Shown: one piece after another, positions 6,456 through 11,473 of the stretch
Layout: each line of letters opens with the position of its first letter
How positions within the stretch are numbered: position 1 is the stretch's first letter
From: JACCYQ01 sp036675565
GTDB taxonomy: Bacteria; Bacteroidota; Bacteroidia; Chitinophagales; Chitinophagaceae
Direction: 5' to 3'
Length of the DNA stretch: 11,473 nt
Assembly (NCBI GenBank): GCA_036675565.1
Contig: JAKFER010000132.1
Location: 1-11,473, forward strand
Position numbers and translations under genes: made by a program
Notes under the pieces: generated by a model
What the model saw: the letters and a program-made list of their open reading frames with translations, nothing else
What the model was told of the DNA's origin: nothing
Database searches by the model: none

Positions 6456-7604
6456 ATGAAAAAGTATTCCATTTTAATCCTTGCTTCATTTGTATTATTT
6501 GGTTGTCAAAAAAATGATATAGAAAAAAATGAAGCCGGGCTTGACATGCCAGGTAAATCAAAACCCGATGCTCCCGGTAATCTGCATACGCGGATTTTAA
6601 ATAGCAGCTTGAATTTTCCATGGGAAATTGTTTGGGGGCCAGATGATTTTATATGGTTCACCGAACGCGAGGGCAATGTAAAAAGAATGGACCCCGAAAC
6701 CGGGGAGGTAACCCTAGTGGCAACCATAACGGAGGTGGCATCAACAACCAATTTTAATGGTTTGCTGGGTATGGCATTACATCCTCAATTCGATTCAAAT
6801 CCATTTGTTTACCTGGTATACAATTATTTTGACACGGAAAATAATTATCTCGAAAAGATTGTTCGCTATACTTATGATGGCACAATACTTCATTCACCAT
6901 TGACGCTGGTGGATGGAATCATTGGAAAAATAGGCGGTGATTTTATTCATAATGGAAGCAGGCTGGTAATTGGACCCGATATGAAATTGTATGCAACTAC
7001 CGGTGATGCCAACCTGCGTTTTGATCTTCCCCAGGACCCGGCTTCGCTGAACGGAAAAGTATTACGTATTAACCTGGATGGAAGCATCCCGGTTGATAAT
7101 CCATATGGAAATGCAGTCTGGACCATTGGTCACAGAAACGCGCAGGGATTGGTTTTTGGATCAGGAAAATTATACAGCTCCGAACATGGCGAAACAACAG
7201 ATGATGAAATCAACATTATAACAAAAGGGGGTAATTACGGCTGGCCCTTTGTGGAAGGATTTTGCAATACAGCATCCGAACAAATGTTTTGTTTAAACAA
7301 CCAGGTCACAGAGCCCATATTTATCTGGACACCCACTACGGCTCCAAGTGGCATGGAGTATTATGATAAAAGCCAGATTCCCCAATGGAAAAGATCATTG
7401 CTGGTAACTTTTTTAAAGGATCGTCGTTTGCGCCAAATGAAATTAGATGGAACAGGCACCGTAATTGAAAGCGTTAATGAATTTTTTGTAAACGAATTTG
7501 GTCGTTTGCGTGATGTGGCCATTTCGCCTGATGGAAAAGTATATTTATGTACTGATAATGGAGGAAATGCAGATATGATTATCGAAGTGATGAAAGGGAA
7601 TTAG
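6456..7604 (+). CDS. Soluble PQQ-dependent sugar dehydrogenase family lipoprotein (glucose/sorbosone dehydrogenase)
   Basis: Protein of 382 residues; the family oxidises aldose sugars or related aldehydes using PQQ in the periplasm. ATG 6456 is chosen over the in-frame ATG at 6396 because it begins a clean lipoprotein signal, MKKYSILILASFVLFGC (lipobox LFGC, Cys17). The rest is a six-bladed beta-propeller of usual family length. Diagnostic stretches are LNFPWEIVWGPDDFIWFTER, GLLGMALHPQF, HNGSRLVIGPDMKLYATTGD, LNGKVLRINLDG, GHRNAQGL, EHGETTDDEINIITKGGNYGWP and GRLRDVAISPDGKVY. By comparison with Acinetobacter soluble glucose dehydrogenase, H165 corresponds to the catalytic base His144, and R227-N228 correspond to the PQQ ligands Arg228-Asn229. 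The fold and key residues are intact. The substrate cannot be told, because many relatives show little glucose activity. No PQQ synthesis genes are in the window. It stands alone and ends in a strong hairpin. Confidence 0.9.
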   Translation: MKKYSILILASFVLFGCQKNDIEKNEAGLDMPGKSKPDAPGNLHTRILNSSLNFPWEIVWGPDDFIWFTEREGNVKRMDPETGEVTLVATITEVASTTNFNGLLGMALHPQFDSNPFVYLVYNYFDTENNYLEKIVRYTYDGTILHSPLTLVDGIIGKIGGDFIHNGSRLVIGPDMKLYATTGDANLRFDLPQDPASLNGKVLRINLDGSIPVDNPYGNAVWTIGHRNAQGLVFGSGKLYSSEHGETTDDEINIITKGGNYGWPFVEGFCNTASEQMFCLNNQVTEPIFIWTPTTAPSGMEYYDKSQIPQWKRSLLVTFLKDRRLRQMKLDGTGTVIESVNEFFVNEFGRLRDVAISPDGKVYLCTDNGGNADMIIEVMKGN

Positions 7605-7630
7605 GTTAATTTAAATTAATGCTGTTACAT

Positions 7631-7660
7631 TAAGCACCACCGGAAAACCGGTGGTGCTTA
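7631..7660. terminator. Strong hairpin terminator after the sugar dehydrogenase gene
   Basis: TAAGCACCACCGG, loop AAAA, CCGGTGGTGCTTA is a perfect 13-bp stem beginning 26 bp after the stop codon. No real U tract follows on the + strand (TCCTGGTTTG). On the minus strand the stem is followed by ATGTAACAGC. It probably protects or ends the dehydrogenase mRNA and may block read-through in both directions. It also marks the right edge of the chromosomal-type genes. Confidence 0.65.
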
Positions 7661-7727
7661 TCCTGGTTTGTTATCGGATCTCATTGTTTCCAGGTGAATC
7701 AATAACTTATATTCATTTGTTTACATA

Positions 7728-7908
7728 CTAAATTGTTGGAGTACCCCCAGTTACCTGTATGGTTGATGATGTAATATAACATGAATCCTGTGATGCCAGT
7801 AAAACAAATGCTGCAGAAAGTTCAACAGGCTGTCCTGCTCTTTTTTAGTGGTACATCTATTCCAAAATATTTCATCTTTTCTAGGGGCATGGTTGCCTTG
7901 ATTTCCAT
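7728..7908 (-). pseudogene. C-terminal relic of a short-chain dehydrogenase/reductase (SDR), frameshifted
   Basis: On the minus strand from 7908, one frame reads MEIKATMPLEKMKYFGIDVPLKK and soon hits TGA at 7822-7824. The neighbouring frame continues as AGQPVELSAAFVLLASQDS, then CYITSSTIQVTGGTPTI and a TAG at 7728-7730. Joined, these match the C-terminus of classical SDR oxidoreductases of the YghA/YhdF kind: 'FGxDxPLKRAGQPVELAxAFVxLASxxSSYxTGxxIxVTGG'. Taking one A from the run of six on the minus strand (7841-7846) restores PLKRAGQP. Beyond about 7930 no further SDR sequence (NAD-binding Gly motif, catalytic Ser-Tyr-Lys) is seen, so most of the gene is gone. The final Gly before the strand is also altered (YITSS where YxTGx is usual). 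It lies between the dehydrogenase hairpin and the conjugation genes. Confidence 0.75.
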
Positions 7909-8216
7909 TTCATTGTGATTGCTTATAACTGAGCTAATAATGTTTGTCATTCTTCTGCTTATGCATCATTCTCTCAGCAAATAATAAAGGACCTGGAAAA
8001 GAAATACCCGTTAAAATAAATTTTCCAAAAATTTATCTGTTTTCAAAAGATGGCCCTTCTCCTGCTGATCATAGGCGTTATCTTTAAAAGATTACAAGTT
8101 CTTTTTCAGCATATTTATTATAATACCTTCCACATTTTCTAATTTCTTAAAATAGTTTAATGCAGATCGCCTCTTCATGACTGTATATTTATTCACGCAC
8201 AATAACTATTCAAATC
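7909..8216. other. AT-rich gap before the conjugation genes with no recognised gene
   Basis: All frames are broken into short pieces. The longest protein-like stretch I noticed is a minus-strand run of about 25 codons (DNAYDQQEKGHLL...) that I cannot place. There is no tRNA, clear integrase site, long direct repeat or obvious promoter. The segment probably holds the promoter region of the gene at 8217 and possibly the end of whatever removed the rest of the SDR gene. Confidence 0.4.
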
Positions 8217-8621
8217 ATGTTAGCAAATATCAGCTGGATCGAATATTGGTTATGGGTAACCGTTATATTTTTTGCCTATTACTCTTTTGTTTTCATTTAT
8301 TTTTATCGCCGGCAAATCAGGCAGGCTTTCTTTAAATTATCAGTAAATGATAAATCTGAACTTCAAAATGATTCCGATCTTTTTGCCGTAGTTCATGCAC
8401 TGATGCTAGATATAGAAAACAGTTTCCGATCAGTGAACCGTCAGACATCCAGGCAACAATGCCTGGAAATACTTCAAAAACATATCAGCCACTATCCCCA
8501 AATAAAAGATACCGCTTTTCAAAAAGCGGTCAATAATAAACTATCAGAACTACTACATAATACATGCTCCATTCAAATCAGTGAACAGGAACTGGAGGCG
8601 GTTTGGGCAGGTGATGATTGA
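8217..8621 (+). CDS. Small membrane protein at the head of the conjugation genes
   Basis: Protein of 134 residues with one N-terminal membrane segment (WIEYWLWVTVIFFAYYSFVFIYFYRR). It is followed by a positively charged flank and a cytoplasmic helical region of about 100 residues that is acidic near its end (SEQELEAVWAGDD). Proteins with this layout (MLANISW..., one membrane helix, helical tail) commonly lie directly before traE in Bacteroidota conjugative elements. I know no tested function. A role at the transfer machinery is inferred from position only. The ATG at 8217 directly precedes the membrane segment. The gap of 100 bp to traE contains a strong hairpin. Confidence 0.7.
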   Translation: MLANISWIEYWLWVTVIFFAYYSFVFIYFYRRQIRQAFFKLSVNDKSELQNDSDLFAVVHALMLDIENSFRSVNRQTSRQQCLEILQKHISHYPQIKDTAFQKAVNNKLSELLHNTCSIQISEQELEAVWAGDD

Positions 8622-8653
8622 ATGATAGTGGCGTGTTGGTTTCCTCATCCTGA

Positions 8654-8682
8654 CTGCAGTCGGCGCCGTAACGCCGCTGCAG
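8654..8682. other. GC-rich hairpin between the small membrane protein gene and traE
   Basis: CTGCAG-T-CGGCG, loop CCGTAA, CGCCG-CTGCAG gives an 11-bp stem with one bulged T, 39 bp before the traE ATG. There is no U tract after it, so it does not look like a simple terminator. It could be a processing or stability element setting traE levels, or a small repeat element. Confidence 0.6.
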
Positions 8683-8721
8683 CAGGTGAGGTAATTAAAC
8701 TTATAAACTAAAATCGAATAT

Positions 8722-9033
8722 ATGGAATTGAGGCGGGTGAAACAAAAGGTTTTGTTGCTATTACCAGGTTTATTTATCGCTGCAATGTCAATGGCACAGG
8801 ATGGCAATGCGGGTATCAATGAAGCAAACACGCAAGTGAGAAGTTACTTTGATTCAGGCACCAACCTGATGTATGCGGTTGGTGCTGTTGTGGGTTTGAT
8901 CGGTGCAGTAAAAGTTTACCAGAAATGGAACAGCGGTGATCCGGATACCGGCAAAGTTGCAGCAGCCTGGTTTGGCAGTTGTGTTTTCCTGGTGGTGGTA
9001 GCCACTGTGATCAGATCATTCTTTGGCATTTAA
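8722..9033 (+). CDS. traE: Conjugative transposon protein TraE (DUF4134)
   Basis: Protein of 103 residues, normal size for the family. Residues 1-25 are a signal sequence (VLLLLPGLFIAAMSMAQ, cleavage likely before or after the Gln), followed by GNAGINEANTQVRSYFDSG. Two membrane segments follow: LMYAVGAVVGLIGAVKVYQKW and AAAWFGSCVFLVVVATVIRSFFGI. They are separated by the typical NSGDPDTGK loop. The layout is that of small VirB2/pilin-like inner-membrane subunits of type IV secretion systems, and DUF4134 proteins occupy this place in Bacteroidota CTnDOT-like transfer operons. The following traF and traG fit the standard gene order. The ATG at 8722 has no clear Shine-Dalgarno sequence. Confidence 0.92.
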   Translation: MELRRVKQKVLLLLPGLFIAAMSMAQDGNAGINEANTQVRSYFDSGTNLMYAVGAVVGLIGAVKVYQKWNSGDPDTGKVAAAWFGSCVFLVVVATVIRSFFGI

Positions 9034-9035
9034 CG

Positions 9036-9112
9036 CTTCGACTTTGCTCAGAGCAGGCTCAACTCCCCGCAATGAGCGGGACCACCGCCATAGCGGGGCA
9101 GGCAGCCAGGGT
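9036..9112. repeat. GC-rich folded intergenic element between traE and traF
   Basis: Starts with CTTCGACTTTGCTCAG, which resembles a short motif I remember as scattered between Bacteroidota genes. It then holds three small inverted repeats: TGCTC-A-GAGCA (9045-9055), CCCGC-AATGA-GCGGG (9066-9080) and CCGC-CATA-GCGG (9085-9096). CCCCGC (9065-9070) can instead pair with GCGGGG (9093-9098), so two folds compete. It ends in CCAGGGTGA just before the AT-rich traF leader. Composition differs sharply from the gaps on the left. It reads as a REP-like insertion that may tune expression within the operon. Confidence 0.5.
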
Positions 9113-9129
9113 GATAAAAATTTAATACT

Positions 9130-9456
9130 ATGTCAACATCTGTTTACCAAATCAATAAAGGCATTAATCGCCCGATTGAATTCAAGGGTTTGAAAGCGCA
9201 GTACATATGGTACCTGATGGGTGGATTATTGTTTCTGCTGATTCTCTTTGCCATCCTTTATATATGGGGTCTGAATACATTCATTTGCCTGGGAATCATC
9301 GCTGGCTGTGGCACCGGACTGTTTATATATGTATACCGCTTAAGTCATAAATATGGTGAGCATGGTATGATGAAATCGCTTGCTAAAAAAAGTATTCCGA
9401 AGGTGGTGAAAAGTTATTCAAGAAAAGTATTCACAGAGTTATGGAAAAGAAACTGA
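9130..9456 (+). CDS. traF: Conjugative transposon protein TraF (DUF4133)
   Basis: Protein of 108 residues of the usual family length. The N-terminus YQINKGINRPIEFKGLKAQYIWYL is the DUF4133 signature. Two membrane helices follow (YLMGGLLFLLILFAILYIWGL and FICLGIIAGCGTGLFIYVYRL), then a basic tail KYGEHGMMKSLAKKSIPKVVKSY. The layout resembles VirB3, a small inner-membrane subunit that works with the VirB4-like ATPase of the mating channel. The next gene, traG, is that ATPase. Its ATG at 9441 lies inside the last codons of traF (16-bp overlap), pointing to translational coupling and a fixed ratio of the two. Confidence 0.93.
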   Translation: MSTSVYQINKGINRPIEFKGLKAQYIWYLMGGLLFLLILFAILYIWGLNTFICLGIIAGCGTGLFIYVYRLSHKYGEHGMMKSLAKKSIPKVVKSYSRKVFTELWKRN

Positions 9457-11473
9457 AAGACATACTTCCCTTATTGGCGGTGGAACATGATTGCATTTTA
9501 TCAAAGCAAGGTGATGTAACAATGGCTTTTGAAGTCATCCTGCCGGAATTATTTACTATGTCGGACCAGGATTATGAAGCCATACACCAGGTTTGGATCA
9601 AGGCAGTTAAAATACTTTCCCGCCACATGGTGTTTCACAAACAGGATTGGTTCACCGAAACAAAATATGCAGCTGATTTTTCAGGGAATGATAAAAGTTT
9701 TCTTTCAAGGAGCAGCGAACGTTTCTTTCATGAAAGGCCATACCTGGATCACCAGTGTTATATCATGCTGACTAAAAAGCCGGTAAACAGGAAAACAGGC
9801 AGTTCATTATTTTCCAATTTATTAAGAAGAAGTATCGTACCAGATGAAATCCTGCATCCGCATCTTTTGCAGGAATTTTTTGACTGTGCAGGCCAGTTCA
9901 CCAGGATCCTGGAGGACAGCGGTTTCCTGCGCATGGAGCGGTTAACAAATGAACAACTCAGTGGTCATAGCAGGTACTGCGGTTTAGTTGAAAGATATTT
10001 GAATTTGCAACCACGTGAATCAAGCTTTTTATTGCGTGATATAAGCTTTGATAAAGGCATTCAGGTTGGACATCATCATGGCCAGTTATTTACATTAGCG
10101 GATGCAGCTGATCTGCCTGCCTACTGTGGATCCAGGGTGAATTACGATAAGTACTCAACAGATAAAACCAAATTCAGTATCGGCTTTGCATCACCGTTAG
10201 GTCAACTGCTCCCCTGCAATCATATTTATAACCAGTACATTTTCATTGATGATCCGCAAAAAACCATACAGAAACTGGAAAGTAAAAGATTGCGGTTGCA
10301 AAGTTTGAGTGCCTATTCCAGGGAGAATGCCATTTCAAGAGATGCCACAAATGCATTTTTAAATGAAGCCATTTCAGAACAAAGACTGCCGGTTAAGGCG
10401 CATTTTAATATTTTGGTTTGGACAGAAAAAAAAGAAGACCTGAAGGAGGTCAGAAACCTGGTATCATCAGCCCTGTCCCAGATGGACGCGGTACCGAAGC
10501 AGGAGCTGTCGGGGGCACCGCAAATATTCTGGGCAGGCATACCGGGTAATGCTGCAGACTTTCCGATGAACGACAGCTTTGACACCTTTGGTGAACATGC
10601 ATGTTGTTTCTTGAACCTGGAAACCAATTACAGGAGTTCCGTATCACCCGTTGGTATCCGCCTTGGAGACCGGCTAACCGGGAAACCTTTACATGTTGAT
10701 ATATCGGATGAGCCGATGAAAAAGGGACTGATCACCAATCGCAACAAATTTATCCTGGGACCCTCAGGCAGCGGTAAAAGTTTTTTCACCAACCACATGG
10801 TGAGATCCTATTATGAACAGGGTACCCATATTGTACTGGTTGATGTAGGGCACAGTTATAAGGGACTCTGTGAAATAGTTGGTGGTTATTATTTTACTTA
10901 TGATGAAACAAACCCTATCCGATTTAATCCTTTTTACATCAGCGCCGGAGATTCACTCAATACAGAAAAGAAAGAAAGCATTAAGACATTACTGCTGGCC
11001 CTTTGGAAAAAGGACAACGAAAATTTTAACCGTTCAGAATATGTGGCACTATCCAATGCATTACAGTTATACTATGAAAAGCTTGAAAAAAATAAATCCG
11101 TTTTTCCTTGTTTCAATAGTTTTTATGAATTCCTGCAGGAAGACTTTGTTCAGGTATTGCTAGCGGATAAAGTAAAGGAAAAAGACTTTGATATCACCAA
11201 CTTCCTGTTTGTCCTTCGTCCTTACTACGAAGGCGGAGAATTTGACTACCTGTTGAATGCCCGTGAAAATCTTGATCTTTTAAATGTCCGCCTGATCGTT
11301 TTTGAACTGGATAACATCAAGGATCATCCGATATTATTCCCGGTAGTTACGATCATTATTATGGAAGTATTTATTTCCAAGATGCGCAAATTAAAGGGCA
11401 TCCGGAAAATGATCCTGATCGAAGAAGCCTGGAAAGCGATTGCCAAAGAAGGTATGGCAGAATACATCAAATA
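9441..11473 (+). CDS. traG: Conjugative transposon ATPase TraG (VirB4-like), 3' end off window
   Basis: The frame is open from ATG 9441 to the window edge: 677 codons, no stop. The product is the cytoplasmic ATPase that powers the Bacteroidota conjugation channel. The N-terminus MEKKLKDILPLLAVEHDCILSK is typical of the family. Middle stretches DKTKFSIGFASPLGQLLPCN, FWAGIPGNAADFPMND and NLETNYRSSVSPVG are strongly conserved. The Walker A motif is GPSGSGKS at residues 440-447. Walker B is MILIEEAW with E661-E662. Other ATPase landmarks are VDVGHSYKGL and VFELDNIKDHP. Full-length relatives have roughly 800-830 residues, so perhaps 120-150 are missing, including the last ATPase motifs. It overlaps traF by 16 bp. 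No frameshift or internal stop is present, so this part of the transfer module looks functional. By eye, C and G at third codon positions are more frequent than in the left-hand genes. Confidence 0.96.
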   Translation, partial: MEKKLKDILPLLAVEHDCILSKQGDVTMAFEVILPELFTMSDQDYEAIHQVWIKAVKILSRHMVFHKQDWFTETKYAADFSGNDKSFLSRSSERFFHERPYLDHQCYIMLTKKPVNRKTGSSLFSNLLRRSIVPDEILHPHLLQEFFDCAGQFTRILEDSGFLRMERLTNEQLSGHSRYCGLVERYLNLQPRESSFLLRDISFDKGIQVGHHHGQLFTLADAADLPAYCGSRVNYDKYSTDKTKFSIGFASPLGQLLPCNHIYNQYIFIDDPQKTIQKLESKRLRLQSLSAYSRENAISRDATNAFLNEAISEQRLPVKAHFNILVWTEKKEDLKEVRNLVSSALSQMDAVPKQELSGAPQIFWAGIPGNAADFPMNDSFDTFGEHACCFLNLETNYRSSVSPVGIRLGDRLTGKPLHVDISDEPMKKGLITNRNKFILGPSGSGKSFFTNHMVRSYYEQGTHIVLVDVGHSYKGLCEIVGGYYFTYDETNPIRFNPFYISAGDSLNTEKKESIKTLLLALWKKDNENFNRSEYVALSNALQLYYEKLEKNKSVFPCFNSFYEFLQEDFVQVLLADKVKEKDFDITNFLFVLRPYYEGGEFDYLLNARENLDLLNVRLIVFELDNIKDHPILFPVVTIIIMEVFISKMRKLKGIRKMILIEEAWKAIAKEGMAEYIK

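Noticed and set aside
8553..8831. Minus-strand frame of 92 codons across the traE leader
   Set aside because: It covers the hairpin and parts of two well-supported + strand genes and has no recognisable features.
9529..11163. Several short open frames on both strands inside 9441-11473
   Set aside because: All lie inside the uninterrupted traG frame, which matches a highly conserved family over its whole visible length.
1..11473. CRISPR arrays, tRNA or rRNA genes, insertion sequences, toxin-antitoxin pairs
   Set aside because: No regularly spaced direct repeats, tRNA cloverleaf, rRNA-like stretch, transposase motif or recognisable TA pair was seen on either strand.

Overview
The window looks like a chromosomal segment of a low-GC Bacteroidota, most likely of the Chitinophagaceae/Sphingobacteriales kind, that runs into a Bacteroidota-type conjugative transposon. 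The pointers are: Bacteroidota-type tra genes (traE/DUF4134, traF/DUF4133, traG) at the right end; an ECF42/DUF6596-type sigma factor; a phytochrome-like histidine kinase with a separate Rcp-type receiver; few Shine-Dalgarno sequences; and a candidate TTG/TAnnTTTG-type promoter. All family assignments come from reading the translations. No database was searched.

Positions 1-1858 hold the 3' part of an ECF sigma factor gene whose sigma region 2 is interrupted by a 4-bp TTTA duplication, followed by an exported NTF2-like protein. Positions 1859-5203 form a signalling neighbourhood: a two-PAS sensor histidine kinase, an NTF2-like (DUF4440) lipoprotein, and a single-domain response regulator, all on the + strand but separated by 270-400 bp AT-rich gaps. 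Two copies of a 39-bp hairpin repeat lie in the gaps upstream of the kinase and upstream of the lipoprotein.

Positions 5234-6169 carry two small minus-strand genes, one a probable winged-helix protein, with a candidate intrinsic terminator between them. Positions 6456-7604 encode a lipoprotein of the soluble PQQ glucose/sorbosone dehydrogenase family, closed by a 13-bp perfect hairpin. Positions 7605-8216 look gene-free at first sight, but the minus strand keeps the C-terminal end of a short-chain dehydrogenase/reductase broken by a one-base frameshift. This is a decayed gene at the edge of the conjugation module.

From 8217 to the window end runs a conjugation operon: a small membrane protein, traE, traF and the first 677 codons of the VirB4-like ATPase traG. 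traF and traG overlap by 16 bp. The short gaps before traE and traF hold GC-rich, strongly folding sequence unlike the AT-rich gaps on the left. The tra part also looks richer in G+C than the left part by eye. No traA-D, integrase or att site is visible.

I did not find a convincing new multi-gene system. The points most worth a second look are the repeat-mediated frameshift in the sigma factor, the SDR relic, the paired hairpin repeat, the structured intergenic elements in the tra operon, and the two small unassigned minus-strand proteins.
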